Origin: Ascidia mentula
Taxonomy: Eukaryota; Chordata; Ascidiacea; Phlebobranchia; Ascidiidae
NCBI GenBank assembly: GCA_947561715.1
Contig: OX387205.1
Span: 8,933,001 to 8,997,000 of the forward strand
Length of the DNA: 64,000 bases
Reading direction: 5' to 3'
Made by a program: the position numbers and the translations under genes
The notes under the pieces: model-generated
Told to the model about the DNA's origin: nothing
Database searches by the model: none
Seen by the model: the letters and a program-made list of their open reading frames with translations, nothing else
Part shown: positions 43,602-56,179 of the stretch, one piece after another
How the letters are laid out: every line of letters starts with the position of its first letter
Numbering within the stretch: the first letter of the stretch is position 1

Positions 43602-46600
43602 CTACTGTGAAACTGTGGTTCGGACGATGGGTACGAAGAGTGTTGAAATAGATAAAACTGTGAAACTAGAGGCCGGTCTGCTTGATCCTCCCATTCCTGT
43701 TGACACATGTTGTAATATAGTTACACGTGATGTAAAAATCTCCATTTCGTTTTGTTGAGGATCAGTATCAAAATGATTCTCAGCCCATCTAAGGTGCTTT
43801 TGGTTTGTGGATTTCGTAAAATGTTATAGTTTATATACTGTAGAATGCTAGTTTTAGGATTTCGGTTATGTGCTCCGACTTAACAATAGATTAAAGTCTT
43901 CAAAAACTCTTCGCACCATGGTTGCAATCGTCAGTGGTACAAGTTTTGTTGCATTGCTGAAAGGTGACGCCACCCTTGGTAAACTCAGTGCACGTGGAGC
44001 CGATGTCTGTGGCCGAACAATCTCTCACCATGGTGCGTGAATAACCACGTCTGTTGTCGGTAAGGTCGGCTGAAAACATGAAAGCAACTGAATAAGCAGT
44101 TGTAGGAATTAGAAAAAAAACAATTTGTTCTTTTTTGGAGAAGAATTTACTTTTATAAAACAATTATACAGGCTGCACATTTAGCTGGCTGTGCAGCTAA
44201 AGTATTTAGGCTATCTGCTGGATCAAAGTCAGTTTTTTCAGACAAGCCGGACAGAGATGTAAAAAACCAAGCCTGATGTTAGTATTTTTGTGTTATTTTT
44301 CCATAGTCCCTGTTTTTACATGTTAGCTTTCCTTTCTCTCCTGTATCTGTATACACACAGTATTGATGGTTGGCTTGGCCACATTTTGTAGCACTCCTAG
44401 GATTGAAAAGACATTCGTCTGAAGCATCTGCTACCGACGCAGGATGGCTATCGCATCGAAAGCATCTGGGTCTGTTGGCTGTAAACATAATACTAGTGTT
44501 GGACTGTACAATACCAATGTTTATTTAGTTATGTCTTCTTGATGCTCAGTTATATGAAGTTTGAAACCTGAGATGAAATTTCAATAGTCAAAAGAACTAT
44601 CCAAAATACCTCACAAAGACGGATTGACGATCAGCGTCAGTGTAATCTTTTATTTTAAATTTCTAATAAAAATATTAGTTTCGCCATAACGTCATCGTCA
44701 GTTTTTGTGCTTGAACAACATTTTTCTCTTAATCCAAAGAACTATTATTTTAAATAATTTAATTTTTATTTCCATAAACAGCTGCAACACTAAATTACTA
44801 AATGAAGGTTGCGCAATCGTTTCAATACCAAATTTCTTGCATGACGCAAGTTTTCTATATTTGAGATCCTTAATTAACTATTTAAGTAAAAAAATAATAA
44901 CTATTTAAGTGAAGGAAATTTTCAAATCGCCAACTTACGCCAGCCATCGTTACATCTGTCAGTTTGACAAGTTTCTTCACAAGTGGTTACCACTCCATTC
45001 GATGAAGGGTAAGTTGTGTCTGTACATCTGGGCGTCAATGATTTGTTAGTGCATCGTCTCTCGATAGAAATTAACTGGTAGCCTTTACCTAAACAAATGT
45101 CCGATAAAATACGTCTGCCAATCGTAGGATTTAGTTTTAATGTGTGACACACCGGGGGATATTGTGCGGTAAGTAGCTCTGGAAAGGCAAAGTCCTTGAT
45201 CCGTTGGACATCTTCTAGGAGGACACGAGGTTCCAATTTTGCATTCATAACAAACCAGCGAGGGACCGGAACCGTCCGCTATTAAAAAAAATTCTGTAAA
45301 CGGTTCTGGGCCCAGCTATAACGAACTGCACCAAAACTCAAAGGCATCTGACTCATTGATGAGTGAAATAAAAGTAGTGTATTGTAACAAAATAACTTGT
45401 GCAAGGAATCATCTAAATGTGGAAAAGCAAGATTACAACGCAATGCGAAACCTTACGTGTGTTTGTGTTACAACCGCTTGTGGCACAGGTGGTGGTGCAC
45501 GTGTGTTCAACATAATGGTCCAAGCGAGAATCGGCAGGTGATGAAAACGTGCATTCGTCCTTTGATGTTGTGTCGCTTGTACACCCACGAGAAATAACCG
45601 TTTGAACCAAGGTTCCATCTGATACGTTCATTAATAAGCAAACTTCTAAGTGAGAGCAACAAAAAGAATTAAAAAACTTACTTGGACCGTATAAACGCGT
45701 GTGACTTGTAGAGCAATGTGTTTGGTCTGAACTAGAGCAGTTTGTGGCTTGTAAGTTTCCAGAGCACGTTGTTTCTGTTGCGTCGCTGCACTGAATACAC
45801 TGTTGGACTTGGTCGATTGGTTCTAAAATGATATACAGGAAAAGTCAAACAGATCAGTACAATTCACCAGAATACACAAGACCCATGATATCTGCACCTA
45901 CCAATTTCACATCTGCTCCCGCTATAATCGTACAGACAAACACATTTTCCCTGCAAGTAATCACAAAAACCAAAACCACAACCCGAGGCCGGACAATCTA
46001 CGAAGTTTTCTGAAACAGAAAGCGCATGGTAAAAAATCTTTTCGGAACAAATATTGGAAAGTACACAATATTTATAGTAAATATTACTCAAATTTGCAAA
46101 AATTCTCATAAGCTGGTTTATTATTCTTAAGCTTACGTGTTGTTTGATTGTTGCAAAGGTCTGATGTACAGGAATACATGCACGTGGTCGTTTCAACATT
46201 TTCAAAGCTGGTGGAACACTGACGGGTTTGAGGTGAAGTACCAGACTTACAACCGCGATCAACGTATACCACCAGACCTATAGAAACAAAACAATGACTA
46301 AAAAATCATTATAACGAACACTTGCCTCGCATCATAATAAATAAGTATTTTGTTGTCGTTAATATTTTTGTCAAACCAGCTATGGGCCAAAAAATTCAAT
46401 TAAATTAAAATACAATTTATAATATCTTTGATCATCCCCACTTGGTCACAAGGCATTGACTTACCATCATTTATTGTAAAGGTTGTGAAGCAATATCCTG
46501 GAGTTGTAGCATCTCGACATGTTAGTGTACTGGTTGATTGGTTGTTGTAGCAAGCATCGTTTGGCGAGTCATAGTAATTATTATCACTACAACTGTAGCA

Positions 46601-46869
46601 AGTAATCTGACCTTAAATATGTTAAAATAAAGGATAAAACTAATTACTTCTGCAGTTGTAAAATCAATCAAACCTTGAAAGAACCTATGGATTTTGTGGT
46701 TAAATTTAGGCGAACCAAAACTACATACAGTCTTTTTACTGTTATATAAGTATAAATATATCTTAACATGCAACAAAGTATGGAACAATATTCATACCCT
46801 ACAATAACATTTTGGTAGCTTACCTTTTGTCGATGCAACGGTCACAACTAAAAGCAACAAAACTTTCAT
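43602..46869 (-). CDS. Gene E: GPI-tailed LU-EGF-LU-LU-LU protein
   Basis: Eleven exons, all introns phase 1: 46869-46824, 46611-46465, 46277-46137, 46009-45902, 45822-45682, 45618-45457, 45278-45153, 45088-44939, 44478-44320, 44069-43917, 43696-43602 (475 aa). Order: signal peptide MKVLLLLVVTVAST, LU1 16-111 (CYSCSDNNYYDSPNDAC ... CTSDLCNN), EGF-like 112-147 (CPASGCGFGFCDYLQGKCVC), LU2 148-248 (CIQCSDATETTC ... CATSGCNT), LU3 249-340 (CYECKIGTSC ... CQTDRCNDGW), LU4 341-444 (RCFRCDSHPAS ... CTTDDCNHG), then a tail MGGSSRPASSFTVLSISTLF, which fits a GPI signal: small residues (GGSS) followed by a hydrophobic run. The whole frame is open. It is the intact partner of gene D in the segmental duplication. 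Last-exon donor GTGCGA is weak. Confidence 0.87.
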
Positions 46870-47560
46870 ATTACCTATAGTGTTGGGTCACCCTAAAACA
46901 TGAAATTATTTTCTGATTCGCTTACATTACCTTTTCTTGTTAAAGCAGGTTCAAACTTTTTTCAATGGGAGACAATTTTATTCAGATGAACAAGAACCGG
47001 GCCAGCGTTTTTACCAAAGTCTGTATGCAACACAATTAACACTTTGTCTGATTACGGTGGTGGAGAACCCCCACTTACATATGCGAAGGTCGCATGGCAA
47101 GTTGTGTGCTTGCTTACCAGTGTACCTTAACCAGTATAGCCCGCGAAGCGTCTGGCCTGATATTTTAGATCTCGCTCCGACTTGCCAGGAAAAGTGGCCG
47201 ATCCAGATTGGTTGCAATGCCAATAAACTTTATATAACACAATTGAAAACCACAGCCACGGGTCGCTCTTCGTACATCTCTGAAATATGCATTTGGAGTA
47301 TACAGAATATCTTCACTGCACATGACTGTAGTGTGTGTAGCCGAATGGTACAAAAATATATCAACCATCCCATTTACTAAACCACCTTTCTTTGCAACAT
47401 CCTATCTTTCTGTGGCGAGAGATCAATCTCGGGCAAAGAATACATGCTCACAAAATCAATTATTAAGCCTATACGGTTAAAAAAATATGCAAATATGACA
47501 CAATCCCTTACATCATTATGCTGATGCGGAAACATATATATTGTGCTCAGTTAAACTGTG
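46870..47560. other. 5' flank of gene E
   Basis: Almost identical to 37111-37560 for about 400 bases, including a SINE fragment at about 47160-47215. It should hold the gene E promoter, but no specific motif can be named. Confidence 0.45.
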
Positions 47561-49330
47561 AAAATATACATATGTTTTACATTTGGAAACAACCCAAAAT
47601 AAATAATACGGCAACGTGACACCAATTTTTGCTCGGCTCAATGGGTCGTGACTAAAGGTTCTCTGGCAGCAGCGGGCGAGAACGTTCCTTTCATCTTGAT
47701 GACCTTGAATTTTTACAAAGTCAGCCACCCTTCCAACGGTCGTTTTTACGACTATCAAGGTTATATATCTCAGGACCAGACAAATCGTTAAAAATTTTCA
47801 TGTAAGATATATTTTTGGAACACTCAATGGTCGCACACACGAAAGCAAATTTACTTATCGCGTCTCCACTCTAGCTTGAATTTGTTTTGTTGCGAAATTG
47901 ATTGCTGCGTACACATTGATAGACGCCAGAGCAAGAAAGTGTTTAAACAAAATGTGTGCTAAGACATGTCAAACGTTCATTGTGACTGTTTCGTTGTTCA
48001 AACCAAAAACAAGCGTGTTTAGTTTTCTCATGTGAACGTTCCTGTTTTTCGTTACAGTGCAAGTGACATGGAAAATTAACCTTTTCAAAAACACGACTTA
48101 GGAGGACACAAGCAAACCGATGTTGGTGAAGCATCGCTATTTTGCCCTCTCCATGTTCGATATTACTACTAAGTTATTTTTTTAGAAATGTTAAAAACAT
48201 CAGATTAGGTCACCGCAAGGGTGAGGTTAAAGTTCACACCTAAAATGACGTCATGTGATGTCACTGAATGAAGAAATGTACTTTCCACTTCTTATTGCAT
48301 TACAGGGTACGCACGCAAACACAAGCTTACTTCAGGTGTAAAACAGTGCTTCACATTTTCACGTGATCTTTTAGGTTAGTTACTAGTAGTATTAAAACGT
48401 GAATATATCATAATGATTAGTCATTATCCTCATTGTTGTTGACGGGTTTGTGGGTATTACAAGGGTATTCAGAACCCTTTCAATAATAATTAAATCATTT
48501 CATGTATTTTATAAATCGCACACCACCTTTAGAAACAATTACTGTAGTATTATGCAAGAACAACCCCGTGCAGAATATTTGGTTAACAGGAGCTCAATGT
48601 TCAAGAGCTTCAGTACTTTCAGGCAATATTGACACAAGTTCTTGTTATCTGTTAACGTTGGAAGGTAATTTTTGCTACATCCCTTGAAGGGCAGTCAAAA
48701 TGAAACAACGTATACTCTCTGTGTACATTTACTCATGCTTAAGGGTTTTATTTGCGTACTCTCTGTGTACATCTACTGCTGAAGGGTTTTTATTGATCTT
48801 CAATATGAGTCCGACGAATTCTCCTGCCCTACAAGTGTTTTGTGCAAACAATTCTTCGTACTGTTTTTTTATTGCTGAAAAAATTTTGTTATTTTGAAAC
48901 CATACCTAAGAAAAATGCCATAATAATCACATTGTGCACAATGCTATCATTAGTACAGCTAGTGACTGTAGCACTGGACCAGGTTTTTAACCAGTAGGCA
49001 CAAAAATTTCGAATTTATGTTACCCTTTCGGCCAACGATCTATTGAGTACCCAGATGGGATCTCGACATGGCCAAACAACTGCATAGGTAACCAGTAGTG
49101 CTAACGGCTAGGGATCGCCCAAATCAATACTTAATGAAAGATTTGTTTCTATGTACGTAATTTTCAGTCCCAGAACCCAACCTGTTATTTGCCTCCAATT
49201 TCCCCTTAAAATATGTTCTCCTTAACTGTTGACAACCTCTGCCAAGTCAACAAAAACTGACGCCATTTTTTGAAGGATAATCTAACCACTTTACCACGTT
49301 TTCAAAAGCTCCATGATACTGCATTGGGAG
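47560..49330. other. Spacer with extra sequence unique to duplication copy 2
   Basis: The first 240 bases match the D flank. From about 47.8 kb the sequence has no counterpart in copy 1. It includes a direct repeat around tactctctgtgtacat (48712-48770) and, at 48960-49110, a repeat-like stretch with gtaccctttcggccaacgatc that resembles part of the element at 31.3 kb. No gene is supported. Confidence 0.45.
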
Positions 49331-49920
49331 GTAAAAGGCTTTGTCAATTTCTACCGCAAGTACTAAAGCAGGTTTCAAACATTGATATCTAAAGCCTGTG
49401 GTTGCGCTTCAATAGTTGTTAACTGTATGTTAAAGACTATGTCTAATATTTTATTGAACGTGATAAAAACAATACAGCGAAAGCAAGATTGCTATTACAG
49501 GAAATATAACATATACTACACATATTTGACTGGTCATGAATTCCTGGCTCATTGTTCTTCTATATAATACAAACCCTTGGTTCACAGGAATCAGATTCAC
49601 TATATGGCAAACAATGACGGTTCTTCTCTCAAGCTATCATTCACAGATCGTTGTTAAATGGGAAACATGGCCAGTTACAGCGTAGTACGTACTTGCGCGA
49701 GTGCACAGCGATTTGGAACGTGCTTTGTTTGATATTGAACAAGTACCAGCAGGCGGGATGTGTGGAAAAATTAGTGATTAAGGTGACTTCGCATTTCAAT
49801 TTTGTACACTGTCGTGACGCAAGCTGGAATCAGTTTTTCCATTGGTCAACAGTATGGTCTATCTTCATGAAACGCAAGCCATTTGCCAATGACATATAGG
49901 ATATCTATCTCAAGACGATA
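49330..49920. repeat. Duplicated non-coding block (copy 2)
   Basis: Matches 38150-38860, with deletions. No conserved reading frame. Confidence 0.6.
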
Positions 49921-50026
49921 TAGTTGTGTTGGTTGGCTGCAAAGAAAAATCTTAGTTTATTAAGAAAGCTATATTTGCTGAATGGTCTCAAATGTGGAGT
50001 GTAAGAATGAACAACATTTCACTTAC

Positions 50027-50745
50027 GCCACCCATCGTTGCACGCGTCAGTCTGGCAGGTAGCTTCACAAGTTGTCACCACTACATTCAAAAGAGGATAA
50101 GCTGTGTTCGTACATCTGGGCGCCAATGCTGCGTTGGTGCAACTTCCCTCGATGTAAATAAGCTTATGTAAACTTTCATTACACAAAAGAAAAGGCTACG
50201 CGATGGTATTCCAGGTGGTACGCGAGGACCTTTCCGTAATTTGCGGATATAGTTCGAATTTAAAAAATCTTAAGGGATCTTAGAATGTTTGTTACTTCAT
50301 CCCCTAGACAACATAGAACAAAAATACCGCGGAAGTTGGAAGATATCGTGCGGTACGAAAAGCGGGAATAACAAAACTGTTGATCTATTGGACATCTGAT
50401 GAATTTTGGATTGCTGAAAACGTTGTCGGCTGATGTCCAAAGTGAATACAAATAACAAGATAACACACGATTTGTTGCATTAGCTGTTAAAAAAGATAGA
50501 CTGATAGTATTAATAAGTCAGTTTCTGCAAAAAAGCACAAAAAACTCTTTCCATCTACTACTCACGCGTGAACGTGTTGCAACCATTTGTGACGCAAGCT
50601 CTTATGCATGTGTGTTCCACGTAACCTATCAGTGTAGGGTTGGCCAGTGTTGAAAACGTGCATTCTCTATTAGAAGTTGTGTTAGTCGTACAGCCGCGAG
50701 TAATGACCGTTTGAACCAACGCTCCATCTAATATATACATTTGAA
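50027..50745 (-). pseudogene. LU-domain gene relic (copy 2)
   Basis: Minus-strand order as in the family: second half of LU2 (about 50735-50560, ISRGC-like TRGCTTNTTS, CVTNGCNTFT), first half of LU3 (about 50440-50330, FIRCPIDQQF) and second half of LU3 (about 50164-50027, SCTNAALAPRC ... CQTDACNDGW with a good GTAAGT donor). Two of the three pieces remain open, but no signal peptide, EGF, LU1 or LU4 is found. It is therefore a decayed gene and not a working short form. Confidence 0.65.
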
Positions 50746-50859
50746 ATTAAGATCTCTTGATCCTCCCATACCTGTTAATATAGGATACCCCAAGACAATA
50801 TATTTATGTTGTTTGGCTGCAAAGAAAATTCTTTGCTCAAGCTTACACCATACTTTGAT

Positions 50860-50950
50860 GTAAGAGGTGTAACTGTGCATCTGAGCGTTAATGCTGTGTT
50901 GGTGCAACCATCCTCGATATAAAACAGCTTATAACCTTCATAACACCAAA
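50860..50950 (-). pseudogene. Second relic of the LU3 second-half exon
   Basis: Reads KLFYIEDGCTNTALTLRC, like the exon at 50164-50027, then decays. A further copy of the family must once have stood here. Confidence 0.55.
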
Positions 50951-50994
50951 AATATATATTTGAAAGGAATTGGAAAAAAAACCTTGCAAATATA

Positions 50995-51160
50995 TTTTAG
51001 CTGTAAAATTAGGTTGCGGGCTTGGCAGCCCAGACATGCAGCTTAGCTGGATCAGTCACCTTTTCCTGAAAAGTTGCAGCATAATCAAGCTTCCTGTGAG
51101 GTTTGAACTCACGACCCTGTTTTTTTATTGTGTGGCCAAGGTACACTGGTGCGCAAGCGC
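50995..51160 (-). repeat. SINE fragment
   Basis: Contains tgaggtttgaactcacgaccctg (B-box side of the tRNA-like head) and agcttagctggatcagtcacc of the body, as in the SINE at 42.05 kb. Confidence 0.65.
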
Positions 51161-51721
51161 ACAACTTGCCAGGTAACCTTCACATATACGTGCGAAACAG
51201 TTTTAATGACTGAGATTTTAAGAAGTACTACTCGACTTTGTCGCAACAGATGAAATCAGTAAGCAGCTCGCGAAAACTCGTGCTATTGAGACTGTTTAAA
51301 AAATATTCAGTGTGTCACATAAGGGGCAGTAAAGCTAGGAGATAAAAAATCGGCAAACCAAGAGTAGTTTTAATGCAACATCTAATTTAGCTTCGCAAAT
51401 GCGAAATTATTACGTCTGTTTGTCTCACCCCAGCACTGTACAATTATTTCAATTGTGTGTTGTTCCAGTAGACAATAAAATTTTTTGTATTTTTATTAAA
51501 TATTTTTGCATAATTCTATTTCATTTGCAAATGCAAAGTCACACAAGAATACGTGGTTAATATACCAGACCTTCTTGCACAAAACACTACTTTAAAAGTA
51601 AATTGACATTAATGCGGCGAAAACGTTAAAATACAAATGGCATAAAAAACGGCGTATATGAATGAAACACAATATTTGTGTCCACTTAAGCAACTTGATG
51701 TAACATATAGGTACATTTTTT
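51160..51721. other. 3' flank of gene F
   Basis: AT-rich; the part 51520-51720 resembles the 3' flank of gene G (59860-60134; shared string caaatgcaaagtcac, then gaccttcttgcacaaaacacta). No gene seen. Confidence 0.5.
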
Positions 51722-54700
51722 TTAGGAGGATGGGAGTTGGACAATGTATGTAAGGAGTGCTGATATCGATAGAACGACGAAGCTCGTGGCTGGCTTGCTT
51801 GATCCTCCCATACCTGTTAATGCAAGTTGTAAATTGTAAGACGTCAACATACATGCCTATTTTATGCCATGATACTTAAATTGGGAAATATTGTGATTGC
51901 TTTTCTCTTTTGGACATTTGCAAACTATTTTACAGGTTGGTTGTTGGGCATATAGGAAACTTCATATATAGGAAACTTCATATATAGGAAACTTCACATA
52001 TAGGAAACTAGGATCTACAAAAAAAAAATTTGAAAATAGGTTTGGATACTGTATACAAAGGAGTTGAAATGGATAGAAAAGTAAACCCGGTACCGGCCTG
52101 GTTGATCGTCCCATTTCTATTAACGTAACGGACATATTAAGTGCAAAAACGAATATAAACTAATTTAACACACAATAATATGAAATTAACGATAAGTTTC
52201 GCCTACCGTGGTTGCATCCATCAGTTGTACAGGTTTTGTTGCATTGCTCAAAGGTTGTTCCTCCACTTGTTATTTCAGTACACGTGGACCCAAGGTCTGT
52301 AGCTGAACAATATCGAACCATCGTGCGCGAATAACCTCGTCGATTGTCGGCTAGAGTGGCTACATTTGGTAAATAAAAAAATTAATATTTATTATCTCTG
52401 TCTATCAAGACTTAGGGCAAATGTCAGCTTGTCGCAAGCAATACTTACAAGTGAGCCTTCCCTTTTCCCCGCGATCTGTGTAAACGCAGTACTTGTAATT
52501 TGCTTGACCACAAGCTTGTATCAAATTGGGATTGTAAAGGCAGCTGTCAGAACCGTCAGCAACACTAGCAGAACTACTGACGCATGTAAAGCAAATGGGC
52601 CTTGCAGCTACATCAAAAAAAAACAATGGGTGTATGGTAATAGGCCTATAAATTTAAAATATTGAGACATGAACTTACGCCAACCACTGTTACACCCTAA
52701 AGTCTGGCAAGTTTCTGCACAAGTTGTCTTAATCCCGTTCGATGACTCGTATGTTGTGTCTGTACATCCGGAAGTCAATGCTGTGCTGGTGCAACCTCTC
52801 TCGATGGAAATCTCTTGGTAACCTTTATCGTGTCAAGCAAGCTTTAAAATTAAGTTCCTTATTTTTGACAAAGTGTTTTTATGCGATTTTTGATTTAAAA
52901 CCTCTTGTTTTGTGGGTGACATATAAAAACACGGATATTTAAAAACATATAATCAAATATCTACCTTGGTTGGTATTGGTAGGTATTGTACGATATACCA
53001 CACGGGAGTAACAATATTGTTGATCTGTGGGGCATCTGATCAAAGATCCGAATCCTGGTCCACATGCGCCAGTTGTGGAATCGCATTGGTAACAGAACAG
53101 CCCGGGACTGTTTCCATCAGCTGTTAACATAGTGTGATGTTATTGAAATAACGCAGAATACTTCATGTTATCGCATCACAAGGCAAGATCGCCCCACTGC
53201 CTAGGTCCTTGCTCGGCGATCAAACCTATCGTATTGAGCTCATTATGTTCACTGGCATAGCAACCAGGGCATTGCAGTCAAGTAGGATCAGCCACTTTTT
53301 CTCGACAAGTCGGAGCGAGATCTGAAAAATCAAGCTCCTCCAGAAAGTGTGGCTGATCGATCTTGAAATGTCCGCGAACTTGCATAAATTATGAATTGTG
53401 TTAGCTGCGTATAAATGGCCAACTGTTTCGACCTAAAAGGTCTCATCAGTGCAGCTGTTGTGACTATCAGTCGACTTTGCCGATTAAACGGCTAAGCAAA
53501 GGTCTCGCAACCTTATAGGTCGAAACAGTTGGCCACCTGTATGTAGTTTGCACAATTCAGAATATTGGCTCCACTTTGCTTATCATATGATTATTGCATT
53601 TCTTGTCCATAGTATTTCCACCTTGTTTTCTCCGTAAGGTTGCACCTAGTTTGGTGCCCAACGGATGATGGTGATTGAATAGTCACCACAAAGTGGAAGT
53701 CTTTGCTTGGCCGTTTGTTCGGCAAAGCTTGTCTGATATTCACCAGCTGCACTAATGGGACCTTATAGGTCGAAATAGTTGGCTGTAGGCAGCTAACAAA
53801 ATTATTATTATCGGCTCCACTTTGCTTATTACATAAAATAAGTTATTATATTAATAGTTTGTTTTAACGACACTGGATTGACAAAAACCAAAATACACTA
53901 TTTTTGGCGAATATTTGCAGGTTTTACTTGCAGAAGTATATTTGCAGAAGTTATTTTGCTTTCTTGGATTTCTAGGATTGTAGCGCAGTCGTCAAGTAGT
54001 TGTTATACGCCGAAAATTTAAGCGGGGTTTTAAGCAGCGCTTAAAGTTAAGGGCAGGATTAAGCCAAGCTTAAAGACAAGCGGGGTTTCTGGATATCACC
54101 CCACCCTATACCTTAAGTACAGCATTGTAGTCAGTTTTTTTCACATTTCATAACATAAATGCAACCTTGTTTAACCCTTGTTATATTGCTAACAAATATA
54201 CTTACGGTTGTTTGTGTTACAACCGCTTGTGGCACAGGTGGTGGTACACGTGTGTTCAGCATATCCGACCAAGCTGCGGTCGATAGGTGATGAATATGTG
54301 CATTCATCCTTTGATGTCGTGTCGCTTGTACATCCACGAGAAATAACCGTTTGAACCAAGGTTCCCCCTAGCACGTACATTTGTTGGCAAACGCAAAAAA
54401 GTTAGAGTAACAAAAGAATAAAAAACTTACTTTGATCGTATAAACGCGTTTGACTTGCAGAGCAATGTGTTTGGTCTGAACTAGAACAGTTAGTGGCTTG
54501 TAAGGTTCCAGAGCACGTTGTTTCTGTTGCGTCACTGCACTGAATACACTGTTGAAATGTGGAGGTTTGGACTGAAAGACAATAAATATTTGGGCGAGAA
54601 CATTAGAAAAGCTAGAATAACTTTTTGGGAACTGAAATTCGAGGCCAATATACAATAAAGAATATTTGGTAAACTAGAACTGTCAGTTTTGGAACACAAG

Positions 54701-55666
54701 AGATTACTACCTCGGATTAGGGATTTGAAAGGCAATTTTTATAGACTGACTGAAACCCACTGACAAATTAAAATTACCGGTATTACATTTGGTTCCTGAA
54801 AATCCTGTCGGACAGACACATGTCCCTTGCAAGTGACCACAGAAACCTGCACCACAACCCTCGGCTGGACAATCTTTGTACTTTTCTGTGAAAGAAAGTG
54901 TACCTTTATCGCTGAAAAACGTGTAAGCTCTTTTCAATGTAACAGTTAACTGAATGTCAATACACTGCTTTACGAAAAACTTACGTGTTGGTTGGTTGTT
55001 GCAAAGGTTCGTTGTGCAGGAATACGTACAAGTGGTCGTTTCAACGTCTCCAAAGATGGTGGAACACTGACGGATTTGAGGCACAGGACCAATTATACAA
55101 CCGCGAACAACGTTTGTCACCAGACCTACAGAATTGAATTTTTGAAACGACACAATGAAAGAGACATAAAACTTTGTATGTAACACACATTTATAATCCT
55201 TAATTTGTTTCAATATGTTGTCGTGTATCTTTTGTCACAACCTATACCATATGCCATATGGGGAATGTGATAATATAACGCAGTTTTCTCCTAAATTATT
55301 ACTTAGTTTAAAATAAAATATTTGCTTACCATCATTAATTGTGTAAGTCGTGTGGCAATACCCTGGAGTTGTAGCATCTCCGCATTGCAATTTTAATAGT
55401 GTACTGGTTGATAGGTTGTTGTGGCAACCGCTACACGAGTAGCAATTCATCTGACCTTAGAAAGAAATATATTTTCAGGGTTTATCTAAAAAAGTTAATT
55501 CAACACGAAGCATGGAAACGAAACACATAGTGATTGGGGTTTGTTCTGATTCGTTTTTCTCTTTTTATGGTCTCTTAATAAATCGGTAACCATTAAAACA
55601 CATGGATATCCTACCTTTTGCCAATTCAACGATGGACACGACCAAAATCAACAAAAATACTTTCAT
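51722..55666 (-). CDS. Gene F: GPI-tailed LU-EGF-LU-LU-LU protein
   Basis: Eleven exons, all introns phase 1: 55666-55615, 55455-55330, 55125-54985, 54885-54778, 54571-54431, 54367-54206, 53120-52965, 52822-52679, 52607-52449, 52359-52207, 51813-51722 (477 aa). Order: signal peptide MKVFLLILVVSIVELA, LU1 18-106 with a shortened first loop (CYSCSGCHNN ... CTTNLCNN), EGF-like 107-142 (CPAEGCGAGFCGHLQGTCVC), LU2 143-243 (CIQCSDATETTC ... CATSGCNT), LU3 244-343 (CYQCDSTTGAC ... CQTLGCNSGW), LU4 344-447 (CFTCVSS ... CTTDGCNHG), then tail GMGGSSKPATSFVVLSISAL, GPI-like. Intron 53121-54205 is swollen by a SINE and snap-back repeats; the same intron in gene G is under 300 bases. A decayed extra tail exon lies at 52035-52130. 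Confidence 0.88.
51951..52010. repeat. 16-base tandem repeat
   Basis: Four units of tataggaaacttcata, the last incomplete, in the last intron of gene F. Confidence 0.85.
52035..52130 (-). pseudogene. Relic of an extra GPI-tail exon in gene F
   Basis: On the minus strand, after an AATAG acceptor-like site, the frame reads EMGRSTRPVPG and then leaves the tail pattern. It lines up with GMGGSSKPATSF of the working exon at 51813-51722. It is an old duplicate of the tail exon, probably unused, although an alternative end cannot be excluded. Confidence 0.5.
53160..53345 (-). repeat. SINE fragment in gene F intron
   Basis: Shares ggcaagatcgccccactgc, ggcattgcagtcaagtagga and acaagtcggagcgagatct with the SINE at 42.05 kb. 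The tRNA-like head is not recognisable here. Confidence 0.65.
53390..53870. repeat. Composite snap-back repeat in gene F intron
   Basis: Two copies of ccttataggtcgaaa(c/t)agttgg face one ggccaactgtttcgacctaaaagg. The core ggtctcatcagtgcagctgttg is shared with the gene B intron, and attggctccactttgcttat occurs twice. The arrangement suggests a foldback element, possibly one inserted in another. Confidence 0.6.
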
Positions 55667-55678
55667 GTTTTGAATTGT

Positions 55679-55903
55679 TGCCACCTCTGTATTATATTTG
55701 TTGTGGCAACGTTAAGGATGATTTTGAAATGTACTGCATAATACTGATACCTCACAACGAAATTAAACCTTCAAAAATACAGAAAGCTACTAGGCAATTT
55801 ATCATACACAACTTACACTGTGTTTAGTATACTTTTACACATAAACCTTGGAATAAACTTTTCTGCAAAAAATTCTCCTACATTGGAGAAAAAACATCTT
55901 GGT
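55679..55903 (-). promoter_or_regulatory. Conserved upstream block of gene F
   Basis: Matches 63151-63377 upstream of gene G. It starts gccacctctgtatt, includes agaaagctactaggca and tatcatacacaactt and ends aaacatcttggtaa. It begins within about 15 bases of the gene F ATG, so it likely contains the promoter and 5' UTR. Confidence 0.5.
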
Positions 55904-56179
55904 AAACAAAAACCTTTGGTTTTCATGCCACGCCCCAAATATCTTTCTAACTGACCACTGTGTGGGTGACTTACACTGCGACATGCTGTCAACATATCCG
56001 AACTGGTTTAACGCGGAACAATTCGAACAGAACAAACAGATTTCAACGTCAGCAACTCCCACACAGATTTACTTAGATTAACTTATTCAAATAGACACAA
56101 CACAAATAGAGAAGTTAGTTCAGCTACAAACACAGGCATAAACTGACACGACACGCCCAGCAACTACACATACCATTTA
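55904..56179. other. Spacer upstream of gene F
   Basis: No gene or repeat that I can name; it separates the F promoter block from the BEL/Pao fossil. Confidence 0.4.

Larger units (their letters stand above)
42490..50735. repeat. Segmental duplication, copy 2
   Basis: Partner of 32690-39620; includes the tail exon of C, gene E, the E 5' flank, the duplicated non-coding block and LU relics. Extra sequence at about 47.8-49.3 kb is unique to this copy. Confidence 0.85.
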
